Assembly: GCA_961205875.1 (NCBI GenBank)
Contig: OY540819.1
Span: 5,768,501 to 5,832,500, forward strand
DNA: 64,000 nucleotides
Source of the DNA: Sialis fuliginosa
Lineage: Eukaryota > Arthropoda > Insecta > Megaloptera > Sialidae
Direction: 5' to 3'
Shown: in pieces, positions 46,411-57,543 of the stretch
How positions within the stretch are numbered: position 1 is the stretch's first letter
Layout of the letters: every line of letters begins with the position of its first letter
The notes under the pieces: generated by a model
Seen by the model: the letters and a program-made list of their open reading frames with translations, nothing else
Told to the model about the DNA's origin: nothing
Database searches by the model: none
Position numbers and translations under genes: made by a program

Positions 46411-47431
46411 TTTGATGAATTATTGAAGTAATCTACGATAGAGAGATGTCTAAAACTAAATATTGCATAACGTATTGTAATAAGTTTAGACGATTTAAAT
46501 AAAAGGTCGATTTAATCAGTATAAGTTGACTTAAATCTTGTTCATAAGCTTAAAAATATGTATTGTTTATTTTATTGTCAAATATTTTTTTTGGTCATCG
46601 TTACAAGAATATACTTATATTTTATTATGAAATCAAACTTGTTTTTTAGTGCTTGCCTTCAATTTTTTATATGAAGTAAAATTTACTACACGTTGGCTTA
46701 TAAAAGATTTTTGTGTTTTATTTAAAAAAGTTGATTATAGATATCTAAATAATATATTTTCACTGATTCATTATCAGTATTCTATTCAGCATCTATCAAA
46801 GATAATACAAACTGCTGATTATTAAGTTTTTTTTAATAAAGGAAGTATGATAGCACTCACTTTGAATAGAAAATAGACAAAGCAGAAGACGTTTTAACAA
46901 TCTATTGTCATGAGACCGTGCAACTTTTGAAAATATTACCTATATTTATTAGAAATGTATAACTAATACAAATTGTACGTTTTTAATGAAAAGTGAACAG
47001 AATTTAATTAATAAACTCAGTTTAATTTTAGTATACTCTTAAAATATTTACAATTGCTGGTAACTTTTTTTTTCTATATTTCTTTTTGGCCATATTGATG
47101 TCAAATTCTACCAATTAAATTTACAGCACACCTCCACCAAACATGGTTGACATATGGATAACTGATAACTTTTAATATAAAAAATCACCACAATGCATTA
47201 AAATTGATAAAATTATGAGTAAAAAAAGTAATCGTCATTGATTCAAAATACTATATATTTCATAAAATGTTTTTATTGCATTTATAATAACTACTGTGAC
47301 ATGCTATCATTGTATTTATTTATACATTTAATATTACAATCAATCATAATTCTAAAAATAAAAATTGCGTCTAAGTATAGATTCTAATTTCCTATTCAAT
47401 CACGATATACATATATTACTTACATCTATAA
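46411..47431. other. AT-rich non-coding stretch
   Basis: No gene or element was recognised. Confidence 0.5.
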
Positions 47432-47470
47432 CAGTGCTTCACAAACTGTTATAACATACGAAGTTATTCC
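47432..47470 (+). repeat. hAT-like terminus, single end
   Basis: CAGTGCTTCACAAACTGTTA resembles a CAGTGCTTCTCAAACT hAT end. No opposite terminus was found. Confidence 0.35.
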
Positions 47471-47532
47471 ATATGAAAAATATATATTATAAATAAATAT
47501 TATATTATTTAATTGTTATTTATTATATTTTA

Positions 47533-47565
47533 GCCTGACGATGATTCTGTGAATCAAAAGCTTGC
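47533..47565 (+). repeat. CCTGACGATG...AAAAGC structured motif
   Basis: Inverted copy of the motif at 25884. It reads GCCTGACGATGATTC, TGT, GAATCAAAAGCTTGC. The TGATTC/GAATCA stem is perfect here, but the base after the stem differs from the other copy. Confidence 0.45.
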
Positions 47566-47599
47566 GATTACCTTTTCTTAAATAAATTTTGACGTTTAG

Positions 47600-49860
47600 A
47601 CAATCAAGTTTGTTTTTATGAAAAATATATCTATATAAACAGAAAATGTTTATGATTACTTGAGAAATAATCATAAAATTTAGGTGGATATTTATTAATT
47701 TGAGTATACTAAGACGAAATTTTGATTTTACTGACATTGAGGGTCCAAAAAGTTTAGAAAAGGCTTGTCTATTTTATATAGTAAAACTATAATCTATTTC
47801 GGTTTCAAATGAATTATATTTTTTTTGAAAATCAAATATTCTTTATTATTATTATTACATGATCGATATTTTTACAATTTATGACAGTGGAGTATTTCTA
47901 TGAAGATATATTTTAGATCTTAGCGTGTTGAAATATCATTTTGCAATAATTTATATTTATTTATCATGATTAAATGAAAACAATGTGTACACATTATTGA
48001 CACCTCATATACATATGAAAATAAATAAAAATAACACCATGACGCACTTTTCTATTTTTTTTCAAAATTTTAAGTAAAATTGTTGACTTTAGAAATTGTT
48101 TTTTAGAAGCCTTGTTACCTATTTTCAGATTTTTTCAGATAGAAGTTACTGTGATAGAGGTGGGCGAGGGATTTTTGAAAAAATTAATAAAAATTCTATT
48201 GATTGAGATCTATATTTTGACAACCCAAATCCCTCGGTATAAAAATATATTTCTACCTAGTTTCAGCTCTATGGTGCCCCCTTGAAAAGCTGTATTTTAA
48301 CTCTCGTTAGGGAAATGTGTTTGCGGCAATTATATAACAATAAATAAATTCTGATTAAATATTAATATACACAGTTGATAAATTTTTATGGGGTCTTTTA
48401 AGTGCCCGTTAATAACAAATAAAAATACTTTCATATGTTTATTTTAATTTCCACCCATCATTATTACGTATCAACTTAAAACTTTCGTGACTGTCTGCTA
48501 CTCTGATCGTTCCAGGGCACTTATTTGTCCTTCTAGTCATCAATGTCTGATTTTGTACAAAAAACTTTTGTATATTTTGGAATAGTATCAAATAAAATAA
48601 AAAACATTTTTTTGTGAAAAAATCATAAAAAGATCAAACAAGATTTTCATTACTGATCAAAATGTAAAGGTTTATCATATTTTCACACTGGTGCTGACAC
48701 TGTTAGGTTTTCCGCAATATTAAGTAAATATAAGTGCTAAAAAATTAACTATCCCTGTATGCATGTGTATGTATGTATAATTAATTAATCTACAACATCA
48801 TGAATATTAACTGTTGCCGAACGGGCATGATTTTATCTATATCTGCACACATATTGTGAATTTATATACACATTATATAATTTATTTTTTATTAAATGGG
48901 ATATTTCGTTTTATTTCTGGGAGTATATTTCGAGAGAAAAAATAATGAATATATAGCGGCATAAAAACAGCTGATAGAAAAAGAAGAAAAAACGTTGTAC
49001 TAAAATTTTTACATACCTGTCTGAATTAAGTTTCTAAATATATAACATTGGCGTCACTCAGTTACCAAGTTAACTTTTTAGTTTTATTTATTAGTAAAGC
49101 AATAAAAACAATCTTATTGTTATCAATAAATTTTTGTTTTTTTCATTTAACTGCATTTAAGATATCGTACTGTAGTGATATGTATAAATATTCTTCTAAA
49201 TTGTAAACGATGGCAATTAGTATTGCGTAATACCTTTACAATTTTCGAAAATGAGCATTACGTAATACACGCGGAGAGACAACCGAAAAACGAATAGATT
49301 CATAATAAGTTAGTCGTTATTACAAAGTCGTGAAAATACATAAAGAAAGAAGTAAAGATCTCTACCAGTTTTGTAAATATTGCTGTTATACACGTTAAGG
49401 TCTAAAAAAACTCTGAAGTAACGAAAAAGCTATAGGATTTTGTCTAGTTAAGAACCCATTAACGACCAAAAGTGCATCAACGTAACATTAAAAATTGGGG
49501 AACTTGGGCCCTCCAAAAATATATAAACATATCAACAAAACATTTCTTATAATTTTTGAAAACATCCCTTTGGGCATTAATGGATTAACTTAAGAAAATA
49601 AGTGCAAGTGTAACTGCTTTTTGATATCATGAAATTCTAAAAGTTAATGACTAGTGTATTTATTGTGTAAGCTGTAATTTATGCTATCAATGTAAGTCAA
49701 ATTTAAATAAAAAAAATTGTAATTTAGAAGTATACTTTTTCTATATTTGTATAAATGTGCGTTTCGGTACCCTGAGGTCTGTTCCAACCTTCTAATTAAA
49801 GGATAATTGAACCTACAGCTTAGAATAAATTGCAAAAACTGATATCCATAGATAGAGGTA
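47600..49860. other. AT-rich non-coding stretch
   Basis: No gene was recognised. A GC-richer patch near 48170-48300 has no open frame of note. Confidence 0.5.
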
Positions 49861-50022
49861 ACACGATCAGTCTGGCATCAGTTTGGTATCAGTTCATTCC
49901 ATGACTGATACCAGACTGACGCCAAACTGATCGTGTAATGCATTGATTACCAGACTTTTATATATTAATTTTTTTCATCAGTCTGAAGGTCACGGACTGA
50001 ACTGTTACCAGACTAATTCATA
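49861..50022. repeat. CAGTCTGG-motif palindrome cluster
   Basis: Arms 49861-49892 and 49905-49936 are inverted 32-mers with a few mismatches and a 12-base loop. Each arm is itself built from CAGTYTGGYATCAG-like units. Further CCAGACT and CAGTCTG copies continue to about 50022. A flanking target duplication is not evident. Confidence 0.7.
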
Positions 50023-50179
50023 GACAACATAACACAACTGTTGGCCGTGAGCAAATTTTTGCGAGGTAAATCTCGTATCGTATTTGATTTGTAACTGCCA
50101 ATTTCGTCTCGACAAATTTTAAATTGTCTCATTTCGGTCGATTTTTTTCCATGAAAACTTCGATTTTATACATACAAGC

Positions 50180-50574
50180 GTCGATTACATTGAGCGAGTT
50201 TACAAGCTACAAGCCAGCTTTTTTACAAGCTGCTTATAAACTCGCTCAGTGTAATCATGTTCACAAGCTAACAAGCTGCTTGTAAACAATCTGCTACAAA
50301 AGTTGAAAGCCGAGCTACTTTACTCGCTGGCTTGTAGGCTTGTTAGCTTGTAAACTAGCCGTGTGTCATCGTATAGTAGCTAGTTCGCTAGCTGCTAGTA
50401 TCTCGGTGATTTCTGGTTTCAGTGTCTATAAAATGTATTCACAACACATGGTTTACTCGCTATCTACTTGGCTACTGAGCGAGTGGAAAGTTTTGTGTGT
50501 CATCATCACTATCTTACAAGCTAACAAGCCAGCTTGTTACAAGCTGGCTTGTTAGCTCGTTCAATGTAATCGAC
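50180..50574. mobile_element. MITE with dense ACAAGC subterminal repeats, 395 bp
   Basis: The ends GTCGATTACATTGAGCGAG and, on the other strand, GTCGATTACATTGAACGAG are 19-bp inverted repeats with one mismatch. Inside, ACAAGC/GCTTGT occurs many times in both orientations near each end, and GTGTGTCATC recurs (about 50361 and 50493). Subterminal motif arrays of this kind are known binding sites for transposases of CACTA and hAT elements. No clear target duplication was found. A 71-codon frame inside is a product of the repeats. Confidence 0.7.
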
Positions 50575-50767
50575 CCTTTTTAAACATTCTTTTAATTAAA
50601 ACATATAATAAATATTGTTTAATCTTTTTATTAGTCATCAACAAATGTTGAAATACTAATAACTGATAATTCCTTAATTTATATAATCTCGCCCAGCGTG
50701 TAGCCGTAGACGTATATAATATATAATTACTTTCCCTTACCTTTTTCCCATTTCTATTTTCCTATAG

Positions 50768-50901
50768 GATCCATTGATCTGGTCTGGCTTGGTGCACGAA
50801 GACGAGTGCCATTTGACGTCATGAAAACAATCGATGCTGTACATGTGTGTGTGTATGCGCCTTTTAAATTCACCTACAGATGTCTTTTGGTCTGCAGCTG
50901 A
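50768..50901 (+). other. Possible exon after a strong splice acceptor
   Basis: A long pyrimidine tract ends TTTTCCTATAG at 50767, an excellent 3' splice site. The following DNA is less AT-rich and open for 43 codons (50770-50898, stop TGA), including WLGARRRVPFDVMKTIDAV. No clear donor follows and no family was recognised. It may be a real terminal exon or a chance acceptor. Confidence 0.2.
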
Positions 50902-52070
50902 TACGTGTATGGGATCATATATTCCAGTATTTGATTCGGATTTCTTCGGTCGAGTTCAATGCACTCATGTATTTTTGCAGGGCCGAGTTCAGGTGTTTAT
51001 GACCTACACATTACACTTATACGACCTTTAAATAAACTATTTTTGAGGCAAAAATAACTAATAATCGGGAAACGTTGAGAAGACTAAAATTTAATAAATA
51101 AAAATTTGCTCGCACATGGAAATTTTTTTTCCCATTTCAGGACGATTGACAGTCGAGTTCGTGTAATTGTAGATTTTAGCAATTTAATTTCTTCAAACAT
51201 GTGTCAAATCCATTGACAAAGTAATACAAATCAGAACCATGCATAATATTGTTTTATAAGGAATTCTTTACAATATTATAATTAAACATATAATCTGTAC
51301 ACAGATCCCCTCCAAAAATTTTACAATTTAATATTAAGTAAATGAAATGCTGCGTATTTTTTTACTATGTTTTATTTAAAACGAATGATAAAAAATATTG
51401 ATACGGTCCTGTGAATTTTATACGTCGATGATGTTTTCTTTTTGTTATTGCTTATGAAAATGTATAAAGTTTTTTATAGTGTTAACCCATTTTCTTCCAA
51501 ATGATTGAAGTTGTATCATTTTTGGGTGTGTTTTTGTTAAAGTATACGAGTATAGTCAATATAAAAAGAAACATATTACTTACTGATTTACTTCTTAGAT
51601 ATGCAATAAACTTTAATTAAAATACATTTTTTAAATGTATTTTTTGTTTGTTGATTTTTAAAAATATATAATACAATGTTAAATGTTTTCCATCACAGAT
51701 ATAATTTTTTTTTAGTATATTGAAAATCTTGAAAATAATAAATAAATCTATATATCTGCATAGATAGCAATAATGGCATGTATATTTTAAAATGTGGTTA
51801 TAGCTATCGCTATTAAATGAACCGAAAAATTAAAAAATCCATTACAAGGAATTTGGAAAATGTAATTTTACCTAGTCTGCTATTATTATTAAAAAATAGC
51901 GTTTCTCTATACACTTAACATAAAAATAAATCCTAGACTGTAAATTCTATTGGTTATAAACTGTTGATATTAATTTGTACTAAATGAATTACAAATTACA
52001 TTTAATGTACAGGAAGTCGATAGATTAGGAATAGTGTTATTTTAGTAAACACTTCCTTGGTGTTACTGAG
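50902..52070. other. AT-rich non-coding stretch
   Basis: Only AT-rich sequence; TTTTTGCAG near 50982 is another acceptor-like site without a supported exon. Confidence 0.45.
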
Positions 52071-52239
52071 GTACTAGAATATAAATGTACTTTTTATTCT
52101 ACGTTTGAATATTAGTTTGTGATTCAGATAGTGATCAAGTTAATTTTCTTAAAAGGATCTTCTGCTTGTGGAAGTTTCGTGGTGCATTAATGAATAACAC
52201 TAATTTTGAGTCGTGTTTATTTTTATTAAATTTCTGTAG
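52071..52239 (+). repeat. Direct repeat G, copy 1
   Basis: Matches 52506-52659: GTACTAGAATATAAAT, TTTGAATATTAGTTTGT, ATTCAGATAGTGATCAA and TTTTCTTAAAAGGA are shared. The copies lie 435 bp apart. Confidence 0.7.
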
Positions 52240-52461
52240 TTAGTTTTTGTGAACTTCTAAGATTTTAATAATAAGGTGTTATTAATACGGTAATGTTATT
52301 GATTAACATTTATTCAAATTAAAATTTTTTTAGAAGATCCCTCTTTACAATCAATATTATTTTTAAATTTTTACTGTTATCTATATATAAAGAATGTATA
52401 ATAACAGCCTTTTTGATGCAGTTTATTGATTCAAACTAGGGCCAGGAATTCGTGGAATAAC

Positions 52462-52493
52462 CTCTATGTGGGCAATTACCCCCATCGTAGAGT
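52462..52493. repeat. Small hairpin between the G repeats
   Basis: CCTCTATGTGGG and CCCCCATCGTAGAG form an imperfect stem around AATTAC. The segment is GC-richer than its flanks. Confidence 0.4.
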
Positions 52494-52505
52494 TGGCGCC
52501 TATGT

Positions 52506-52659
52506 GTACTAGAATATAAATTAACTTTTTATGCTACATTTGAATATTAGTTTGTTATTCAGATAGTGATCAAATTCATTTTCTTAAAAGGACTCTTTTT
52601 GTGGAAGTAATGAATAATAATAATTTTGGATTATTTTCATTAAATTGAATTTCTGTAGA
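52506..52659 (+). repeat. Direct repeat G, copy 2
   Basis: Second copy, shorter by about 15 bp through small deletions relative to copy 1. Confidence 0.7.
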
Positions 52660-53371
52660 GTTATGAAAAATCAGTCAGATAGAATTTTGGAAAATGACTT
52701 ATTATTCAAAATTGAATAGTAATCGACTATGGGACGCTAGATAATATCATATATTAATCTACGAATAGATAATAAGTATATGATAATATGCTTAATTTTT
52801 TTCTGCTCGAATCTTAACTCTCGCTAGAGAAGTTAATTTTTGACTATTATATTCAAATTAAAGCGGTTTTTACTCTATGTATAATAAACACAAAACAAAT
52901 TCGTTCCATTATTATTATTATTATTTGACATCAATTAATTTTTGGAGAGCCTTTATCAAAATGATTCCTCATTAAAAAATATAAACACATAATATAATTA
53001 ATTATAAATTAATTAAAAGAATAAATAACAACTCTGATATTTTAAAATTTGTATTAATTAATAGTAAAAATCTTATATTAATATCCAGGTATTTTTTCAT
53101 GGACTATGACATGGCGATATCTCAAAAACGGATTTGTAATTCTATTTTTAACTCACTTTGTGCAACTGTATATAAATAATCTAAGATAAAACATTTTATT
53201 TATTAAAATTACAATGAATAATTTGGTACCAATATAATTAACAGTTTTATGTTAATCTAAAGAAAAAGATATAAATTTTCATTTACAACAATGTCCCTAT
53301 GAAAACAGCAAAATCAAGTACATTCAAAATTTGGCATGATTTTAAATTTTATTTACAAACGTCAATTTTTT

Positions 53372-53830
53372 ACTTCCATGTTCTGAAAGAAATGGAAGTA
53401 TTGTAATAACATCGAAAATTCGTGTCCATGAAAATGACAAAATCTGATTGTACTAACTTCAAAACGTAAAGAAAAGTTAATTTCCGCATGGCGGCTGTGC
53501 GTGTGTCTGTGTATCAGGATGTAGATTTTTTTTTCGTTCACGATAACTACTGTAAAAATGCACCGATCTGAATTCTTTTTGGGGAAAATATTTGTCTCAG
53601 TGAGTACTCCAGACCTATTGATTTTGGTGCTAATTGGATTAGGGGTTTTGGAAATATTTGAAATTTTGTAACTTTTTTCGTCTAAAAAGCAAACATTGCG
53701 AGTATTATCTCACTAATTTTGATAAGACTTGGTACATTTGTAGTTCAATTGAACCTAAGGGACATTTATTATTTGTACGTGCCTAAACAGCCATTGAAGG
53801 GGTGAAAAACACCCTCAAAATTTTAATTTT
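53372..53830 (+). repeat. Dispersed repeat C, copy 2
   Basis: Longer copy of the repeat at 25045. It continues past the shared part through CACTAATTTTGATAAGACTT to GAAGGGGTGAAAAACACC. No ends or coding were recognised. Confidence 0.6.
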
Positions 53831-54582
53831 AAATACTAATTAATATGTCATTAATTCATGTTGCCTTGGAATCAAATGCAACTAAATTCAAATTGTCAAA
53901 TTAGTTGTTCTACGAATGTGTATTTTGTTTTGGACATTAGGAAATTAGATTATATTTATATAAAAATGGCAATAACAGCTGTAACCGTCGTAAGTATATA
54001 TGTTTTTTATGTATTACAAAATTTATATTCATAGTAGTAGGTTATATAAATAATATCCATACCGATATTTATATTATTTTGAAATAATATAGGAGTTAGG
54101 AACTGATATACCTAAATCAAAATCAAATAGACCAGATTTATGGAATAAATGACATATTTATAGATGATATATGTATGTTAAAGGATCTTGAGAGACAGTT
54201 GAACTGGATTGTGTCCTTTAACTTTGTTCTGAAAGGGTATCTGAGTATACGCTGAAGGTCACTCATGCTTGCCGAAAGGGCACACAGATATAAATGCCAG
54301 CACGGTTATTCGACTGGATTTAATTGGCGGCTTTATGTACATGATATTGTTGGCATTACAGTTATAATAACGTACATTTTAAAATGCTTTATAACCTTAA
54401 AAATGTCGCATGGATTCATTATGAGTATTTGGTAATGCGGGTGACACTTTCCAACTAGACTGAGGTTTCGCGGACATAGCAATGTGAATTTTTTACAAAT
54501 GTATTTTACGCTTCAGCTATTGCAAGTAAAGCAATTTATGTCCTTATAGTCGTTTTGGGTAATTTCAGACATGTAGATTTAA

Positions 54583-54825
54583 AGGGGAAAGCCACTGTGA
54601 TGGGTTAAAAAATTATCAATGTTTGGGAATTTTTTTTACAGTTATAACTAATCATTTTAGGATTGGGTAAAAGACATTTTATTAAGTATATATTCAACTT
54701 TTTCAATAAGTACTAATTTTTATTGAAAAATACTAAAAAAAACGACCAAAAAAAGTTTTTTTCTCCATTGTCCCATCGAAATTTCAAGGTGGATAATCGA
54801 AAAAAAATATTTGTGGCTTTCCCCC
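54583..54825. mobile_element. TTAA-flanked MITE, 243 bp
   Basis: TTAA lies on both sides (54579-54582 and 54826-54829). The inverted ends are AGGGGAAAGCCAC and GGGGGAAAGCCAC. The GGGG-type start again favours Kolobok-like over piggyBac. The ends differ from those of the 15750 element, so this is a separate family. Confidence 0.75.
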
Positions 54826-55364
54826 TTAAGAAGAGATAAAATGCAATGTAAAAAATTTAACTTATTTTTATCTATTACAGATCAAAATTCTATAATTCTG
54901 ATTAAGTGCAATAAATTAGAATTTTTTACATAAAGAATCAACAAATAAAACTGTAAATTCACACAAACTAAAAATCTATTTCATTTTATCGAAAAAAAAT
55001 GTAACCGCTTTGACTTCTGAATGGTTGAAACAACGTTATAATCTATTTAATCAAGCGTATGTGAATGAACTTAATGTAAGGCAGGAATTATAACTGCAGT
55101 TGTAATTGCAATCATTTTGTCAGTGAGTAGAGTATGTTGCACCGTGTCAGGACTAAACATGCGAGAGCTTTTACAAAGAATTCGCGTTTTTCAGGTCACT
55201 GCAGGTTTTCTATCACAATCGCATGTTTTGTAAATTAAAGCTTCTACTGTATATATTTTATAATACAAATTATATATATTAAAAAACTTGTTAATACCGT
55301 ACACCGGAGTTGTTTTTCTTGTTATGTTTAAACCTTTAAATGTTGTTATTATTTATAGTTATTA

Positions 55365-56083
55365 TTAGAGATTGGAAAAATAGTTTTTCAACTATTGCGA
55401 AAACTGCAACTATTGTAATTTGTATTACATATCTCCATCGATTTCAGAAAACTGGTTTGATTGAACCCAATTTGAAATCAACTATTTGCAACTATTCTAC
55501 CTTTCAAACTATTTGCCTTTTTTTATCCAACGTTTAAAATTTTGTATTGAAAAAAAGTCATAAAGACAAAGTTTGAAATAATTCTAATTATTAATATTAG
55601 TTTTTTTCAAAAAAATAAAAAATATTATATTATACATGTTTATAGATAATAACATATTAAATAATATATATTTCTTGCGATTTCCTAATAATTTATTCAT
55701 ACAATCTTTGTAGATTTTTTTAGTTTTATATAATTTATAAATACATTTTGTCTATTATACAGATATTTTTTAATAGATATTTATGTTGTGTTTTTACATA
55801 TTTATTTGTTTAATTTTTTTTTAGCTTCTAAAATCTATCTAGAATCGACCATAACATGTTTTCCTCGAAAATTTCGGATTTGACACATTTTACTAATACG
55901 TTCAACGTTGGTTTCACTAATTTATTGATTAAATCAAAAAAAAATTATAATTGTAAAAAAATTTGTAACTATTTCACAACTATTTTGATTAAAAAAAAAC
56001 TATTTGCCAACTATTTTACAGAAAAAAAAATCAACTATATAGTAACTATTTCATTTAAAATAACAACTATTTTTCCAATCTCT
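55365..56083. mobile_element. hAT MITE with ACTATTT subterminal repeats, 719 bp
   Basis: An exact 8-bp duplication AGTTATTA flanks the element (55357-55364 and 56084-56091). The terminal inverted repeats share AGAGATTGGAAAAATAGTT. Near both ends, CAACTATTT-type units recur many times, as in the subterminal arrays that hAT transposases bind. No transposase frame is present; the two ATG frames inside are repeat products. The right duplication runs straight into Helitron sequence. Confidence 0.8.
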
Positions 56084-56091
56084 AGTTATTA

Positions 56092-56265
56092 CATAGTCTG
56101 TCTGTCTGTTTGTTCCCTTTTCACGGCTAAATCGCTGAACCGATCTTGATTAAATTTGGTAGGGAGATAGCTTATATCCTGAGGAAGGACATAACCTACT
56201 TTGTATCCCAAAAAATCAATTAGATAAAAAATATCCACACGAACGAAGTCGCGGATAGCAGCTAA
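56092..56265 (+). mobile_element. Helitron 3' part, split by the hAT MITE
   Basis: From CATAGTCTGTCTGTCTG to AAGTCGCGGATAGCAGCTAA it matches the Helitron at 43935 in opposite orientation, including CTGAACCGATCTTGATTAAA. CGAACGAAGTCGCGG provides the 3' hairpin, and the CTAA end fits the CTRR rule. The missing 5' end appears to lie left of the hAT MITE (about 55335-55364). Confidence 0.6.
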
Positions 56266-56984
56266 TTTCCAATATTTTAATTAAAAAATGTATATCTATC
56301 TGTGTAATTGAATTTCCTTTTAATTACGTTAAACTTTCATAGAATAAATATAAAATTCATTTTGTTCCGTATAGTAGCCATTGATTTAAATAATAAATAT
56401 TTATTTATTTTGCGGTTATTGAATAAAATAAACTAACCATTATCCAAGTACTTCAATGATTTTTGACATTAAATTGATATTTTACGATCTTGTTCAGTAT
56501 AATTTCTTGTTTTATATACATGTAAAGTTGTAAACTATCTCCATAAAAATGTTAGTTACGTTTTATTTCTATATTAACCTCTAGTTATTCTCACCCGTGT
56601 AAAACATACATGTGTGGGGAAAACCAACCCATTTGTTTAAAACTATCTAATCATTATTCATACAAGTGCCCTACCTTTTACGTTTACTACCTCTGGATTC
56701 ATTGTCATTGTTACTGAAATAGAACTAAAAAGTATGTTACTATCTGTCAGGATTACAATGTTAAATGCGTATTTTATCGTTCTCGGACGAGATCGAGACG
56801 AGATAGCTTATATTTTCATTAGATCAGACGATACTTACCTAAACCTAGTTTAGTCTCGTCTGGTTTAAAGTCCTAATATAGGTTTAAGGCCGTTTTTAAT
56901 CGAGTTAATTTATTGAAATCACTTTTTTACATTTTCCCCTACAAATCTTGACAATTTTAAAAGCACTCCACCCCTGTTTCAGTA

Positions 56985-56993
56985 TATATAAAA
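56985..56993 (+). promoter_or_regulatory. TATA box upstream of the small ORF
   Basis: TATATAAAA lies about 165 bp before the ATG of the 55-residue ORF. No clear initiator was recognised around 57015. Confidence 0.35.
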
Positions 56994-57043
56994 TGCCCAA
57001 ATTACATAAAAACGAAAAATTACTTCCTTAATTTGAGATAACA

Positions 57044-57076
57044 ATGGAAAAAGAAAAACGCATCAGTCCTAAGTGA
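57044..57076 (+). other. Upstream mini-ORF, 10 codons
   Basis: ACAATGG is a good start context. The frame encodes MEKEKRISPK and stops before the main ORF, so it could act as a uORF if this region is transcribed. Confidence 0.2.
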
Positions 57077-57148
57077 TAGCAGCGCATAGACTGTGTAAGT
57101 AACACAATAGATGTAAATAATAGTACTCTAATTGGGTATTTAGTGAGT

Positions 57149-57316
57149 ATGGGTTCTAATCATGAATATCCGGTGCTCGCGTGGCCTGGAGCGACACCGG
57201 AACGGGTTACACCCGCGGCACGCGATCCGGGCATGGAATGTAAACTTTTTGTTACAATTATCTGTGTGGTGTTGTCCTTTTTTTTGTTTGCACACATCAT
57301 ATTATGTGCTTGGTAG
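57149..57316 (+). CDS. Candidate 55-residue membrane microprotein or N-terminal exon
   Basis: The frame starts at an ATG with A at -3 and G at +4. Codons 8-29 are strikingly GC-rich at third positions (CCGGTGCTCGCGTGGCCTGG) in DNA that is otherwise AT-rich. The product has a polar, Pro/Ala/Arg-rich first half (residues 1-32) and a hydrophobic second half (about 33-53) containing FVTIICVVLSFFLFAHIIL, which would span a membrane. That fits a tail-anchored or type II protein. CTTG|GTAGGC at the end is a possible donor, so it may be the first coding exon of a longer type II membrane protein. No family was recognised. Confidence 0.35.
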   Translation: MGSNHEYPVLAWPGATPERVTPAARDPGMECKLFVTIICVVLSFFLFAHIILCAW

Positions 57317-57543
57317 GCATAAGCTGTTTTGTATACATATATAGATAATAATTTGAGAGCATTTTTTATATTTTTTGTTTGATTTATTAAATCATTCGTG
57401 TTAGTTGATGTTGCTGATATATTATTCTTATTCAGTTTATGTATCTATTTTTAAATTTTGTTTTATTCATCTAATGACTTGTTGATGATATACATATGTT
57501 TTTGTCAATTTTTGTTAGCTGACATTATTAGTAATATAAAAAA

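Noticed and set aside
50340..50555. 71-codon frame inside the ACAAGC element
   Set aside because: It translates the transposon's repeated motifs; the element has inverted ends and no coding function is visible.
55080..55240. Open frame with a hydrophobic stretch ending at TTTTTCAG|GTCACT
   Set aside because: About 50 codons without a supported acceptor or recognised domain; hydrophobic residues are expected from AT-rich codons.
55856..56149. 97-codon frame in the hAT MITE
   Set aside because: Crosses the element's right end and target duplication, so it is fortuitous.
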